A DNA stretch of 64,000 nucleotides from Qipengyuania oceanensis (GCF_009827535.1 NZ_WTYN01000001.1:1674001-1738000); one strand, 5' to 3'. Positions 1 through 9,761 are shown, counted from the first letter of the stretch. The notes: generated by a model from the sequence alone, not told the origin. Translations and numbers: made by a program.

Positions 1-141
1 TGCCCCTTTGCACCCCCGGAACTCTGCGACCGCGACGGCCAGACGCCATCGCCCTAGCCGCAGAGACGTGTGAACATGGCTATTAGCCACCTAGGGGTTA
101 AAACGGATTAAAAGCCTTTTCGGAGGGCCCGGCCGACATGA

Positions 142-226
142 TGGTGCGGGTGGTGGGACTCGAACCCACACGTCCAAGGGACAGGGGATTTTAAGTCCCC
201 GGCGTCTACCATTCCGCCACACCCGC
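142..226 (-). tRNA. tRNA-Leu (UAA)
   Basis: Read on the minus strand, the segment folds as a class II tRNA. A 7-bp acceptor stem pairs 220-226 with 146-152, followed by discriminator A and an encoded CCA at 142-144. The anticodon loop reads CTTAAAA, giving anticodon UAA (leucine), and a variable arm precedes the canonical GGTTCGAGTCC T-arm. The encoded CCA and intact stems suggest a functional gene. Confidence 0.95.
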
Positions 227-353
227 AAGGCTCCGGCCGGAGCGCGCGCGTGTAGCCTGCGCGATGGCAGCCGACAATCTCGGCAATCGAGGGCCGGCTA
301 ATCGAAGGCTTGGCTATCGAAGGCGCTGGCGCCGGACGGGCGATGGAACCGCC

Positions 354-635
354 TCAGTCCTCGTTGAGCGCGATGCGCATTTCCTTGCCGGGCTTGAAAT
401 AGGGGACTTTCTTGGCCGGCACGTCGACGCTTTCCCCCGTCCGCGGATTGCGACCCTTGCGGGCCTCGCGCTCGCGGGTCGAGAATGCGCCGAAGCCGCG
501 CAGTTCCACCCTGCCGCCTTCGGCAAGCCGGTTGGCGATCTCGTCGAAGAAGATATCGACGATCTGCTCGACCTCTTCGGTCTTGAGATCGGGATTTTCC
601 TTGGCCATCGCCTGCAACAGTTCGGATCTGATCAT
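354..635 (-). CDS. ihfB: Integration host factor subunit beta
   Basis: A 93-residue HU/IHF-family protein, the usual length for IHF-beta. It starts MIRSELLQ and carries the conserved core [11 protein letters not shown] followed by the beta-arm region with RNPRTGE, which inserts into the DNA minor groove. With the alpha subunit (not in this window) it would form the heterodimer that bends DNA in transcription and recombination. The ATG at 635 has a GGGAGA ribosome-binding site about 8 nt upstream. The RGFGAF wording and C-terminal arm favour IHF-beta over plain HU. Confidence 0.93.
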   Translation of the reverse strand: MIRSELLQAMAKENPDLKTEEVEQIVDIFFDEIANRLAEGGRVELRGFGAFSTREREARKGRNPRTGESVDVPAKKVPYFKPGKEMRIALNED

Positions 636-814
636 CGCGTTCTCCCGGCGGCTTTCGGCCCCTGTGCCGTTAGCGAGCTACTCGTCCTGACCCGTCGCCG
701 GAAACGCCTTTCCGGCTGGCTCCCGGTCGATGCCGAATGGTGCCAGAAGACCGTGCGAGAGGCAAGTTCACCGGTTAACATTTGTTAAAGCGGGCACCCT
801 TCCGCCCGGCACCG

Positions 815-1156
815 TCAGGCATCGGCGAGCAGGTCGCGTGCCGAGATGCCCAGCCGCTCGATCCGCGAGCGTATCTCGGGCCACTCCTGGGCCAGAAAAG
901 TTTCGCGCTCGCTGCTGCGCAGCCGGGCAGCCGCCCCCTGGACGACATACATGCCGACACCGCGCTGCACTTCGACCAGGCCGTCCGCCTGGAACTGCTG
1001 GTAGGCCTTCGCGACGGTCAGCGGGTTCGCCCCTTCCTCAGCCGCAAGCGCGCGGACCGAAGGCAGCATCTCGCCCTCGCGATAACGTCCTTCGATAATG
1101 GCGGCTGCGATCTGGTCGCGCAGCTTGAGGTAAACCGGGCGGCTTTGCTGGCTCAT
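815..1156 (-). CDS. GntR family transcriptional regulator (YtrA-like, short)
   Basis: A 113-residue protein with an N-terminal winged helix (RPVYLKLRDQI, then LPSVRALAAEEGANPLTVAK, the recognition helix) and only a short helical tail instead of a large effector domain. That architecture is typical of the YtrA subfamily of GntR repressors, which usually regulate adjacent ABC transporter genes; none is seen here. I chose the ATG at 1156 (MSQQSRP) over the one 30 nt upstream because an AGGGAC-like ribosome-binding site precedes it. It diverges from the peptide transporter gene. Target unknown. Confidence 0.85.
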   Translation of the reverse strand: MSQQSRPVYLKLRDQIAAAIIEGRYREGEMLPSVRALAAEEGANPLTVAKAYQQFQADGLVEVQRGVGMYVVQGAAARLRSSERETFLAQEWPEIRSRIERLGISARDLLADA

Positions 1157-1337
1157 GACAAGTCCCTTCGAGTGCATCAGTGCCATAATACAGCGCGGCG
1201 CGTCAAGCGCGGCGGCATGCGCATTTGCGCCCGCACATCGCGGTTTCGCTTGTAACTAATGCTTCACACTGGCGAATTCGCCGCTAGGGTGCGCCGCTTA
1301 TCTGCCGCCAACGGCAAGCATTACGGGACAGCAACGC

Positions 1338-2969
1338 ATGAAAGACATGGCTTTGTGGAACGAGGGCGACTGGATCGCAGCCATCGCATTTATCGTTCTG
1401 GTGGCCTTCCTGGCTATCGGAGGGTTGATCGCAGCCAGCAAGAAGCCGGAATTCGCGGGCCATCCCAAGGGCCTCTACATGCTGTTCTTCGCCGAGATGT
1501 GGGAGCGTTTCTCCTTCTACGGCATGCGCGCGCTGCTGATCTTCTACCTGACCCAGCACTGGCTTTTCAGCGACGGTGAATCGACCGTCATCTACGGTGC
1601 CTACGGCAGCCTCGTCTACATCACTCCCGTCCTCGGCGGCTGGCTGGCGGACCGCTATCTCGGCCAGCGCAAGGCGGTCCTGTTCGGCGGCGTGCTGCTG
1701 ACGCTCGGCCACCTGGCCATGGCGGTCGAAGGCGGCGGTGGTCAGAGCGATCCGGCGATCAACGTCTTCTGGCTCGCCCTTGCGCTGATCATCGTCGGCT
1801 CGGGCTTCCTCAAGGCGAACATCTCGGTGATGGTCGGCCAGCTCTACAAGCTCACCGACGTGCGTCGCGACGCGGCCTACACGATCTTCTACATGGGCAT
1901 CAACGCGGGCGCCGCCTTCGGCGTCATCCTCGCCGGTTATCTCGGCCAGACGATCGGCTGGGCCTACGGCTTCGGCCTCGCGGGGATCGGCATGCTCGCC
2001 GGCCTCGTCGTGTTCGTGATCGGCAAGGCCGCCCTGCTGGGTGCGGGCGAGCCGCCGGCCCTGCTCGCCAAGGGCAAGGAAATGGCGATCTACGCATCGG
2101 GCATCGGCGCGGTCGCGGTGATGTGGCTGCTGATCCAGTACCGCGAGGTCGTCCAGACGCTGCTGATCGTATCGGGCGTCGCCCTCCTCGGCTGGGTGCT
2201 GTTCCAGGCATTCAAGCTGCCCAAGGAACCGCGCGAACGCATCTTCGCGATCCTGTTTCTGATCGCGCTCAACCCGCTGTTCTGGGGTCTGTTCGAACAG
2301 GCCGGCGGCAGCCTCAACCTCTACACCGACCGCTTCGTGGCGATCGGCGACACGCCGGCATCGATCTTCCAGTCGATCAACTCGATCTACATCATCCTGT
2401 TCGCACCGGTCTTCGCCTTCCTGTGGCAGTGGCTCGGCAAGAAGGGCCTGGAACCGAGTGCGCCGGCCAAGTTCGCGCTGGCGCTGTTCCAGGTCGGCGC
2501 CGGCTTCCTGGTGTTCGTCTGGGGTGCCAACACGGTCGGCGCCGAAGTCATGACGCCGGTTCTGTTCGTCTTCCTGATCTACCTGCTGCACACCACCGGC
2601 GAGCTCTGCCTCAGCCCGGTCGGCCTGTCAGCGATGAACCGGCTGGCGCCCAGCTTCATGGCATCGCTCATCATGGGCGCGTGGTTCTACATGACCGCGG
2701 TCGGCAGCTTCGTGGCCGGCAAGATCGGCGAGGCAACGGGCGGCGAAAGCGGCGAGATGACCAAGGACGCGACGCTGGCCATCTACACCCAGATCGGCTG
2801 GGTCGGGATCGCCGTCGGCGCGGTCGTGCTGCTGCTCAGCCCGATCGTGAAGAAGTGGATGCACCTCGATACGCTGGCCGACGACAATGTCGGCGACGAC
2901 CTGCTCGGCAGCGAGGAAGTGGGCGAGCCGCAGGCCGCCGGGATGCATCCCGAAACCAAGCCCCGCTGA
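1338..2969 (+). CDS. POT/PTR2 family proton-dependent oligopeptide transporter
   Basis: A 543-residue, strongly hydrophobic protein with the hallmarks of the proton-coupled oligopeptide transporter (POT) family of the major facilitator superfamily. They are the ExxERFSFYG motif in the first helix (EMWERFSFYGM), PTR2 signature 1 (GGWLADRYLGQRKAV) and signature 2 (FYMGINAGA). It should import di- and tripeptides across the inner membrane using the proton gradient. About 12-14 transmembrane segments are apparent and the C-terminal tail is acidic. It stands alone and is followed by a strong intrinsic terminator, so it is probably monocistronic. Confidence 0.93.
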   Translation: MKDMALWNEGDWIAAIAFIVLVAFLAIGGLIAASKKPEFAGHPKGLYMLFFAEMWERFSFYGMRALLIFYLTQHWLFSDGESTVIYGAYGSLVYITPVLGGWLADRYLGQRKAVLFGGVLLTLGHLAMAVEGGGGQSDPAINVFWLALALIIVGSGFLKANISVMVGQLYKLTDVRRDAAYTIFYMGINAGAAFGVILAGYLGQTIGWAYGFGLAGIGMLAGLVVFVIGKAALLGAGEPPALLAKGKEMAIYASGIGAVAVMWLLIQYREVVQTLLIVSGVALLGWVLFQAFKLPKEPRERIFAILFLIALNPLFWGLFEQAGGSLNLYTDRFVAIGDTPASIFQSINSIYIILFAPVFAFLWQWLGKKGLEPSAPAKFALALFQVGAGFLVFVWGANTVGAEVMTPVLFVFLIYLLHTTGELCLSPVGLSAMNRLAPSFMASLIMGAWFYMTAVGSFVAGKIGEATGGESGEMTKDATLAIYTQIGWVGIAVGAVVLLLSPIVKKWMHLDTLADDNVGDDLLGSEEVGEPQAAGMHPETKPR

Positions 2970-3002
2970 CGCGGGCGCGCCGCCGGAACACTCCGGAATA
3001 CA

Positions 3003-3037
3003 AAAGGGCGGCCACTCGCGATGAGTGGCCGCCCTTT
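3003..3037 (+). terminator. Intrinsic terminator after the POT transporter gene
   Basis: A perfect 15-bp inverted repeat, 3003-3017 with 3023-3037, around a 5-nt loop (gcgat), AT-ended with TTT on the downstream arm and TTTCGTTT following. It lies about 35 nt after the transporter stop and is symmetrical enough to act in both directions. Confidence 0.85.
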
Positions 3038-3131
3038 CGTTTGCCCCGCAACCCCCCGTTGCGGTACCCGTAGCGGCGATCTTCCACCGGGCCGGGCTAT
3101 GCTGTAGCATGGCGCCAAGGGGGAGACTTGG

Positions 3132-3806
3132 ATGGATACGTCACTGGTTTCGCTGGCTGCCGCGAGCATCGCCTTCGTCGGCACGCATTTCGCGCTATCG
3201 CATCCGTTGCGTGCGCCGCTGGTCAAGGCGCTCGGCCCGAACGGTTTCATGGGCCTCTATTCGCTGGTCGCCTTCGCGACGCTGGGCTGGATGGCCCTTG
3301 CCTTCAGGTCCGCGCCTTCCTTCGACTTTCCGGGCTCGGGAGAGATCGGCTGGATTATCGTCTCGCTGCTGATGATCCCCGCCACCGTGCTGCTGCTGGG
3401 CTCCTTCGTCCGCAACCCCGCCTTGCCCGCGCCGGGGGCAGAGAAGCTCGCCCTGCAGGAGCCACACGGCGTCTTTCGCGTGACGCGCCACCCGATGATG
3501 TGGAGCTTCGCCCTGTGGGCGATCGCGCACCTGATCCTGTTCTGGAGCATGCGGACCACGATCGTCGCGCTCGCAATCCTCGTCCTCGCGCTGGTCGGTG
3601 CGCACATGCAGGACCGCAAGAAGGAACGCCTGATGGGCAGTGCCTGGGCCGAGTGGGAAGCGAAAACCAGTTACTGGCCGAAGTGGACCGCGCTGTTCTC
3701 GGCCGGCCCCGTGCTGTGGCTGGCAGGCATCGTGGCGTGGTTGCTGCTCACCTGGCTGCACATGCCGGCAGCGGGCATTCCCGCCGGCGCATGGCGGTGG
3801 CTGTAG
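3132..3806 (+). CDS. NnrU family membrane protein
   Basis: A 224-residue membrane protein with about six hydrophobic segments. It contains the family-typical GTHFALSHPLR near the N-terminus and the central RVTRHPMMWSF motif found in NnrU and related isoprenylcysteine-methyltransferase-like membrane proteins. NnrU was named from nitric oxide metabolism in denitrifiers, but no denitrification gene is present here, so the biochemical role is open. It is convergent with the crotonase gene downstream. Confidence 0.85.
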   Translation: MDTSLVSLAAASIAFVGTHFALSHPLRAPLVKALGPNGFMGLYSLVAFATLGWMALAFRSAPSFDFPGSGEIGWIIVSLLMIPATVLLLGSFVRNPALPAPGAEKLALQEPHGVFRVTRHPMMWSFALWAIAHLILFWSMRTTIVALAILVLALVGAHMQDRKKERLMGSAWAEWEAKTSYWPKWTALFSAGPVLWLAGIVAWLLLTWLHMPAAGIPAGAWRWL

Positions 3807-3845
3807 AGCAATCGGCGAGAATAGCCCTCACGGGCCTCCGGCGAT

Positions 3846-4643
3846 CTACCGACCCTTGAAGTCCGGCACGCGCTTCTCGATCAGCGCGTCGACGCCCTCC
3901 ATGTGATCGTCGGTCAGGTGCATCAGCGCCTGCGTGTTCGCCGCCATCTCGAGCGCGGTGTCGTAGCTGGTCGAGCGACCCTGCCGCATGAGGTTCTTGG
4001 CCTGCCTGAGAGCATGAGGCGGCATGACGGCGACCTTCGCCGCGAGGCCGCGCGCCTCGTCCATCAGGGTATCGGCTTCGACTACCCGGCTGACCAGCCC
4101 CCAGTCGAGCGCGGTCTGCGCGTCGATCACGTCGCCGGTGTAGAACAGCTCCGCCGCGCGCGCTTCGCCGATCACGCGCGGGAGGATCCAGGTGCCTCCA
4201 TCGCCGGGCACGATGCCGAGCTTGAGGAAGGTGACGCCGAACTTGGCCTTGTCGCTCGCGATGCGGATGTCGGCGAGGCAGGCGAGGTCGCAGCCGAGGC
4301 CGATCGCCGGGCCGTTGACCGCCGCGATCAGGGGCACGCGCAGCCCGTAGAGCGCGCGCAGGACCTTGTGGATGTTGTTGCGATAGCCGTCGGAAATGGT
4401 CGGCGCGTTGCCGCCGAAGGTACCGGTCCGCTCCTTCATCGCCTTGATGTCGCCGCCCGCGCTGAAGGCCCGGCCCGCGCCCGTGAGGATCACGCAGCGC
4501 ACGTCCATGTCGGCGTTGATCGCATCGCAGGCCTCGGCAAAGGCATCGCCGTCGCCCTTCGCGCCCAACGGGTTCATGGTGTCTGCCCGGTTGAGAGTGA
4601 GCGTGCGGACATGGTCGGCGGTGTCGATGGTGAGGAGGGTCAT
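3846..4643 (-). CDS. Enoyl-CoA hydratase/isomerase (crotonase) family protein
   Basis: A 265-residue crotonase-fold protein with the oxyanion-hole motif AFSAGGDIKAM and the second oxyanion segment NGPAIGLGCDLA. At the two positions that carry catalytic glutamates in classical enoyl-CoA hydratases it has Asp (GLGCDLA instead of CEL) and Phe-Leu (GVTFLKLG instead of PE). Classical hydration is therefore doubtful; an isomerase or another crotonase chemistry is as likely. The ATG at 4643 follows an AAAGGA ribosome-binding site; a longer reading frame to 4688 looks non-coding. Substrate unknown. Confidence 0.85.
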   Translation of the reverse strand: MTLLTIDTADHVRTLTLNRADTMNPLGAKGDGDAFAEACDAINADMDVRCVILTGAGRAFSAGGDIKAMKERTGTFGGNAPTISDGYRNNIHKVLRALYGLRVPLIAAVNGPAIGLGCDLACLADIRIASDKAKFGVTFLKLGIVPGDGGTWILPRVIGEARAAELFYTGDVIDAQTALDWGLVSRVVEADTLMDEARGLAAKVAVMPPHALRQAKNLMRQGRSTSYDTALEMAANTQALMHLTDDHMEGVDALIEKRVPDFKGR

Positions 4644-4777
4644 GAGCGGGAAATCCTTTCGCCCACCTCCATGCCACCGGCCATCCACTTCGTCACCCCG
4701 CAGTCACGGGCCAGCTCTCGCCAGTTTTGACAGGTTTTCTCCACGCCGCGATTCTCAAGTCGCGCCGGGACAGGCGA

Positions 4778-6700
4778 TCAAGCCCGCACTTCCTCGATGC
4801 CCGCCGAATTGTGCCGCAGCGCTTTGAGCACCGTCTCGACGATGTGCGGCGCGTTGAGGCCGGCCTCGTCATACTGCTTCGTCGGGTCGTCGTGATCCTG
4901 GAAGACGTCTGGCAGGCGCATGGTCCGCACCTTCAATCCGCCATCCGTCAATCCCTCGTCGCTGGCGAGCGTCAGTACATGCGCGCCGAGGCCGCCGATG
5001 GCACCTTCCTCGACCGTCACCACGACTTCGTGGCTGCGCATCAGCTTCTCGATCAGTGCGGTATCAAGCGGCTTGGCGAAGCGCAGATCGGCGACGGTCG
5101 TGGAAAGACCTTTGGCCTCGAGCTGGTCGGCAGCCTTCAGCGCCTCGTGCAAGCGCGTGCCGAGCGACAGGATGGCGACCTTCGAACCTTCGCGGACGAC
5201 ACGGCCCTTGCCGATCTCGAGCTTTTCCGGCGTTTCCGGCAAGTCCACGCCGACACCGCTGCCCCGCGGATAGCGGAAGGCGATCGGCCCGTCGTCGTAT
5301 TCGGCGGCGGTGTAGGTCATGTGGACCAGTTCCGCCTCGTCGGCCGCGGCCATGACCACGAAATTCGGCAGGGTCGCGAGATAGGTGATGTCGAAGCTGC
5401 CGGCGTGGGTCGCACCGTCGGCCCCGACCAGGCCGGCACGGTCGATCGCGAAGCGGACCGGCAGGTTCTGGATCGCGACGTCGTGGACCACCTGGTCGAA
5501 GGCGCGCTGGAGGAAGGTCGAATAGATCGCGGCGAAGGGACGCATCCCTTCGGCGGCCAGGCCGGCGGCGAAGGTCACGCCGTGCTGTTCGGCAATGCCG
5601 ACGTCGAAGGCACGATCCGGGTGCGCCTTGGCGAAGCGGTCGACGCCCGTGCCACTCGGCATGGCGGCGGTGATGGCGCAGATCCGGTCGTCGGTTTCGG
5701 CGAGCTTGGCCAGCGTGTCGCCGAAGACGTTCTGGTAAGCGGGCGGGCCGCCCGCGCTCTTCTTCTGTTCGCCGGTGACGACGTCGAACTTGGCAACGCC
5801 GTGATACTTGTCGGCGCTGTTCTCCGCCGGGGCATACCCCTTGCCCTTGGTCGTCACGACATGGACGAGGACCGGTCCCTGTTCGCTGTCGCGCACGTTC
5901 TCGAGCACGGGGATCAGGTGGTCGAGATTGTGCCCGTCGATCGGGCCGACGTAGTAGAAGCCGAGCTCTTCGAACAGGGTCCCGCCGGTGACCATCCCGC
6001 GCGCGTATTCTTCTGCCTTTTCGAGGCCGGAATGGACCTTGCGGCTGAGCTTCTTGGAAAGGCGCGAGGCAAGGTTGCGCAGGCCGAGATATTCGCTGCT
6101 CGAGACCATCCGCGCCAGGTAAGCCGAGAGGCCGCCGACCGGCGGCGCGATCGACATGTCGTTGTCGTTGAGGATCACGACCAAGCGATTGCCGGCCTGT
6201 TCGGCATTGTTCATCGCTTCGTAGGCCATGCCGGCGCTCATTGCGCCGTCACCGATCACCGCGATGCCCTTGCCCGGCCGCCCGCGGAGCTTGTTGGCGA
6301 CCGCGAAGCCCAGCGCGGCGGAGATCGAGGTGCTCGAATGCGCGGCGCCGAACGGATCGTATTCGCTTTCGGTCCGCTTGGTGAAACCACTGAGGCCGCC
6401 GCCCTGGCGCAGGGTGCGGATGCGATCCCGGCGACCTGTGATGATCTTGTGCGGATAGGCTTGGTGGCCGACGTCCCACACCAGCCGGTCTTCCGGCGTG
6501 TTGAAGACGTAATGGATCGCCACGGTCAACTCGACCACGCCGAGCCCGGAGCCGAGATGGCCGCCCGTCGAGCCGACGGCGTCGATCATCTCGGCGCGCA
6601 GTTCGTCGGACAATTGGCGCAGCTGCGCCTGGTCGAGCTTGCGAAGGTCGTGCGGCGTGTCGACGGTGTCGAGCAGGGGCGTGTCAGGCGTATTCGTCAT
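4778..6700 (-). CDS. dxs: 1-deoxy-D-xylulose-5-phosphate synthase
   Basis: A 640-residue, full-length Dxs. It condenses pyruvate and glyceraldehyde 3-phosphate to DXP, the first step of the MEP pathway to isoprenoids, and also supplies thiamine and pyridoxal synthesis. Visible features are [13 protein letters not shown] with the catalytic histidine, the thiamine-diphosphate motif starting [16 protein letters not shown], and the central transketolase region with [15 protein letters not shown]. The ATG at 6700 is about 60 nt downstream of zur. It probably shares transcripts with the minus-strand genes above it. Confidence 0.97.
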   Translation of the reverse strand: MTNTPDTPLLDTVDTPHDLRKLDQAQLRQLSDELRAEMIDAVGSTGGHLGSGLGVVELTVAIHYVFNTPEDRLVWDVGHQAYPHKIITGRRDRIRTLRQGGGLSGFTKRTESEYDPFGAAHSSTSISAALGFAVANKLRGRPGKGIAVIGDGAMSAGMAYEAMNNAEQAGNRLVVILNDNDMSIAPPVGGLSAYLARMVSSSEYLGLRNLASRLSKKLSRKVHSGLEKAEEYARGMVTGGTLFEELGFYYVGPIDGHNLDHLIPVLENVRDSEQGPVLVHVVTTKGKGYAPAENSADKYHGVAKFDVVTGEQKKSAGGPPAYQNVFGDTLAKLAETDDRICAITAAMPSGTGVDRFAKAHPDRAFDVGIAEQHGVTFAAGLAAEGMRPFAAIYSTFLQRAFDQVVHDVAIQNLPVRFAIDRAGLVGADGATHAGSFDITYLATLPNFVVMAAADEAELVHMTYTAAEYDDGPIAFRYPRGSGVGVDLPETPEKLEIGKGRVVREGSKVAILSLGTRLHEALKAADQLEAKGLSTTVADLRFAKPLDTALIEKLMRSHEVVVTVEEGAIGGLGAHVLTLASDEGLTDGGLKVRTMRLPDVFQDHDDPTKQYDEAGLNAPHIVETVLKALRHNSAGIEEVRA

Positions 6701-6758
6701 CGGGAACCAGCCCTAGCCCCGCCGTGCCTGCTTGTCGATGAACAGGTTGCAGTCGTGA

Positions 6759-7223
6759 CTAGACGCAATCGGCGCATAGTCCGCGCAGTTCGACCACCGG
6801 CCTGACTTCGGAGAAACCCGCGGCATTGCCCGCCGCGCGCAGCGAGGACGTCAGCTTGTCGTCGTCGAAGTGGCTCGCCGTTCCGCAATCGTCGCAGATC
6901 AGGAAGATGCAGTCGTGGCGGCAGCCGGGGTGCGTGTTGACGAGGTAGGCGTTGGCGCTCTCGATCCGGTTGGCCAGATTGGTCCGCACGAACAGGTCGA
7001 GGATGCGATAGACGCTGTTGGGCGCGACGCGCTTGCCGCGGGCGGCGGAGAGGTTGTCGGCGATATCATAGGCCGAGGCGGGGCGATCGTGCCGCGCCAG
7101 CTCCTCGAACACGGCGGCGCGCATGCCGGTCCATTGTTCGCCTGCTTCCGTTAGCGCGACGCGCGCTTCTTCGACGAGTTGCTTGCCCGAATGTTCGTGA
7201 TGCGTGTGTGCGTGGCTTGCCAT
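6759..7223 (-). CDS. zur: Fur family regulator, zinc uptake regulator Zur-like
   Basis: A 154-residue Fur-superfamily repressor. The N-terminus is histidine-rich (SHAHTHHEHSG), followed by the winged helix (PASAYDIADNL, VAPNSVYRILDLF) and a metal-binding domain with HPGCRHDCIFLICDDCG and a C-terminal CADC. The CxxC pairs form the structural zinc site. Zur subfamily membership is inferred from the pattern and the H-rich N-terminus; Fur or Mur-type regulation cannot be excluded. The start is either the ATG at 7223 or one 9 nt upstream; no clear ribosome-binding site distinguishes them. Confidence 0.8.
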   Translation of the reverse strand: MASHAHTHHEHSGKQLVEEARVALTEAGEQWTGMRAAVFEELARHDRPASAYDIADNLSAARGKRVAPNSVYRILDLFVRTNLANRIESANAYLVNTHPGCRHDCIFLICDDCGTASHFDDDKLTSSLRAAGNAAGFSEVRPVVELRGLCADCV

Positions 7224-7259
7224 GCGCCGCAATATAGCGTGCGCATGTGCGTTTCGCCA

Positions 7260-8096
7260 CTAGTTGCGCTGGAAGTCCGCCCGATAGACACCGGGGTAAA
7301 GGCGCTTAAGGGCCGCGACCTTGGGCGCATCCCACCGCTGGATATAACCGTGGCGAGAGTTCTTCGCGGCGAAGTCCTGGTGATAGTCCTCGGCAGGATA
7401 GAAGGCCTGCGCACGGACGATATCCGTGACGATCGGCCGGTCCCATTTACCGCTCGCCTTCATCTGCGCGAGATAGGCCTTGGCGACGGCAAGCTGTTCC
7501 GCCGACATGGGCGCCAGTTCGGCATTGTAGTGCGCGCCGCGATCGGGGCCCTGGCGGTTCTTGAGCGTGGGATCGGCGATGACCGCGAAAAAGATCCGGA
7601 GCAGCTGGTCGTAACGGATGACGCTGGGGTCGTAGACGACCTTCACCGATTCGACGTGATCGGTCACGCCCGAAGAGACGAGCTTGTAATCGGCCTGGCG
7701 GGCGGTGCCGCCGTGATAGCCGGAGACCGCGCTCTTGACGCCTTTCACATGGCTGAAGACGGCTTCCACACCCCAGAAGCACCCGCCGGAAAAGATCGCG
7801 GTCTTGAGGCCGCCGGTTTCCTTCGACGTGCGCTCTGCAGCCGGTGCGTTGACGATGTTCTCGCTGGCGAAGGCGGGTTGCTGGCAAGCGGACAGCGCAA
7901 GGCCTGCAGCTGCCAGCAGCGGCAGCGCGCGGCGCGTCAGAACGGGAGGATGGCGGCGATCGCCGCGCTGATCGAACCGAAATGGGCCGAACCCGCCTGC
8001 GCGCCCACTATCGCCGCGCCAGCTGCGAAGCCAATTGCGAAATTGCGATAGAGGTCGGCGGTGAAGAGTCCCATCAGTCGGTCCGTTCTGTGTCAT
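7260..8096 (-). CDS. msrA: Peptide-methionine (S)-S-oxide reductase MsrA, probable lipoprotein
   Basis: The catalytic domain is clearly MsrA: the GGCFWGVEAVF motif holds the nucleophilic cysteine, followed by GYHGG and YHQDF. It reduces S-methionine sulfoxide in damaged proteins. Just before it lies a lipoprotein-like signal (TRRALPLLAAAGLALSAC), which suggests an exported, membrane-anchored enzyme. The start is uncertain. The only ordinary codon upstream is the ATG at 8096, but residues from there to the signal look like a frame-shifted shadow of the 45-aa ORF at 7937-8074. A CTG at 7940, overlapping that ORF's TGA, would give exactly the signal peptide. Confidence 0.85.
   Translation of the reverse strand: MTQNGPTDGTLHRRPLSQFRNWLRSWRGDSGRAGGFGPFRFDQRGDRRHPPVLTRRALPLLAAAGLALSACQQPAFASENIVNAPAAERTSKETGGLKTAIFSGGCFWGVEAVFSHVKGVKSAVSGYHGGTARQADYKLVSSGVTDHVESVKVVYDPSVIRYDQLLRIFFAVIADPTLKNRQGPDRGAHYNAELAPMSAEQLAVAKAYLAQMKASGKWDRPIVTDIVRAQAFYPAEDYHQDFAAKNSRHGYIQRWDAPKVAALKRLYPGVYRADFQRN
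7937..8074 (-). CDS. Small 45-residue membrane-associated protein (hypothetical)
   Basis: A small reading frame beginning MGLFTADLYRNFAIGF and ending in a hydrophobic AAIAAILPF. The central Gly/Ala-rich stretch (AIGFAAGAAIVGAQAG) could form one transmembrane helix. Its stop TGA overlaps a CTG in the MsrA frame that begins MsrA's lipoprotein signal, which suggests translational coupling. The sequence type resembles short one-helix proteins common in sphingomonads, by recollection only. No strong ribosome-binding site is seen. Function unknown. Confidence 0.5.
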   Translation of the reverse strand: MGLFTADLYRNFAIGFAAGAAIVGAQAGSAHFGSISAAIAAILPF

Positions 8097-8164
8097 GTCA
8101 TCGGTCCATCTAGCGAAAGATCCGTTGCCATTGTGTGAACATGCCGGTTGTCCGGGGTTAGGCA

Positions 8165-9754
8165 TCAGTGCCGGAAATGGCGCATCCCGGTGAAGACCAT
8201 CGCAAGGCCCGCCTCGTTCGCAGCCGCGATCACCTCCTGGTCGCGGATCGACCCGCCCGGCTGGATCACCGCGGTCGCGCCCGCTTCGGCTGCCGCGATC
8301 AGACCGTCGGCAAAGGGAAAGAATGCATCGGAGGCGACCGCGCTACCGACCGTGCGCGACTGGTCCCAACCGTATTTCTCCGCCGCCTCGGCCGCTTTCA
8401 TCGCGGCGATCCGCGAACTGTCGCGCCGGTTCATCTGGCCCGCGCCGATCCCGGCGGTGGCCCCGTCCCTGGCATAGACGATGGCGTTCGACTTCACATG
8501 GCGCGCCACCGTCCAGGCGAACAGGCAGTCTTTCAGCTCCTGCTCGCTCGGTTCGCGCTCGGTGACGACTTTCAACTCGTCGGCAGTGATCGCGCCATTG
8601 TCGCGCGTCTGCACCAGCAGGCCGCCCGCGATGACGACCTGGGTCACGCCCGGACGGCGCGGATCGGGCAATCCATCGGTGATGAGGAGGCGCAGGTTCT
8701 TCTTGGCGGCGAAGGCGGCGCGCGCGGCCTCGTCCGCGCCCGGTGCAACGACCACCTCGGTGAAGATCTTGCAGATCGCTTCGGCCGTCGGCCCGTCGAG
8801 CGGGACATTGGTGGCGACGATCCCGCCGAATGCACTGACGCTGTCGCATTCGAGCGCCGCGTGCCAGGCATCGAGCAGGTTGTCGGCCTGGGCGACACCG
8901 CAAGGGTTGGCGTGCTTGACGATGACCACTGCAGGCTTGCCGCCGGCGAATTCCGCCGCGAGTTCGAGCGCGGCATTGGCATCGTTGTAATTGTTGTAGC
9001 TGAGTTCCTTGCCCTGCACCTGTTCGGCCTGCGGAAGGCCGGGTGAAGGTACGCGCCGCGGGACATAGAGCGCCGCCTGCTGATGCGGGTTCTCGCCGTA
9101 GCGCAGCGTCGACACCAGGTTCGAGGCCATGGCGCGCGTCTGCGGGAATGTTTCGCCCTGGTCGGCATAGGCGAACCACTGGCTGATCGCCGCATCGTAG
9201 GCAGCCGTCGCGGCGAATGCCTTGGCAGCCATGCGCTTGCGGAAATCGAGCGAGGTCGCCCCGTCCCGCTCCTCCAGCTCGCCGAGAAATGTCTCGTAGT
9301 CGGAAGGATCGGTCAGGATCGTGACATATTGGTGATTTTTGGCCGAGGAGCGAACCATGCTGGGACCGCCGATGTCGATGTTCTCGATCACCTCGTCGCG
9401 TTCTGCGCCTTTGGCGACGGTCGCTTCGAACGGATAGAGATTGACGACCACCAGGTCGATCGCGCCGATGTCGTGCGCTTCCATGGCTCGGGCGTGCTCG
9501 GGATTGTCGCGCACGGCCAGCAGGCCGCCGTGCACCGTGGGGTGAAGCGTCTTGACCCGGCCGTCCATCATCTCGGGAAAACCGGTCAGCTCGGACACGT
9601 CCTTCACCTCTAGGCCCGCATCGCGGAGCGCCTTCGCGGTACCGCCGGTCGAGACCAGTTCGACACCGCGCGCGGCGAGCGCCTTGCCCAGTTCCGCCAG
9701 CCCGCTCTTGTCCGAGACCGAAAGCAATGCCCGGCCGATTGTCACTTCGCTCAC
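8165..9754 (-). CDS. purH: Bifunctional AICAR transformylase/IMP cyclohydrolase
   Basis: A 529-residue PurH catalysing the last two steps of de novo IMP synthesis: formylation of AICAR, then ring closure. The N-terminal MGS-like IMP cyclohydrolase domain shows [22 protein letters not shown] and [14 protein letters not shown]. The C-terminal transformylase domain has [10 protein letters not shown] with the catalytic Lys-His pair. The start codon appears to be GTG at 9754, 7 nt after the stop of the heparinase-like gene. rpe, heparinase-like and purH are tightly spaced and probably co-transcribed. Confidence 0.96.
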   Translation of the reverse strand: MSEVTIGRALLSVSDKSGLAELGKALAARGVELVSTGGTAKALRDAGLEVKDVSELTGFPEMMDGRVKTLHPTVHGGLLAVRDNPEHARAMEAHDIGAIDLVVVNLYPFEATVAKGAERDEVIENIDIGGPSMVRSSAKNHQYVTILTDPSDYETFLGELEERDGATSLDFRKRMAAKAFAATAAYDAAISQWFAYADQGETFPQTRAMASNLVSTLRYGENPHQQAALYVPRRVPSPGLPQAEQVQGKELSYNNYNDANAALELAAEFAGGKPAVVIVKHANPCGVAQADNLLDAWHAALECDSVSAFGGIVATNVPLDGPTAEAICKIFTEVVVAPGADEAARAAFAAKKNLRLLITDGLPDPRRPGVTQVVIAGGLLVQTRDNGAITADELKVVTEREPSEQELKDCLFAWTVARHVKSNAIVYARDGATAGIGAGQMNRRDSSRIAAMKAAEAAEKYGWDQSRTVGSAVASDAFFPFADGLIAAAEAGATAVIQPGGSIRDQEVIAAANEAGLAMVFTGMRHFRH

Positions 9755-9761
9755 GTTATGC

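Noticed and set aside
1-141. Sequence before tRNA-Leu
   Set aside because: No gene, terminator or other structure could be supported in this short stretch.
1284-2591. 435-aa Gln/Asp/Arg-rich frame on the minus strand
   Set aside because: Composition is that of a reverse frame of a membrane-transporter gene; the plus-strand POT gene explains the region.
4727-6805. 692-aa open frame on the plus strand
   Set aside because: It is the antisense of dxs, which has complete family motifs on the other strand.
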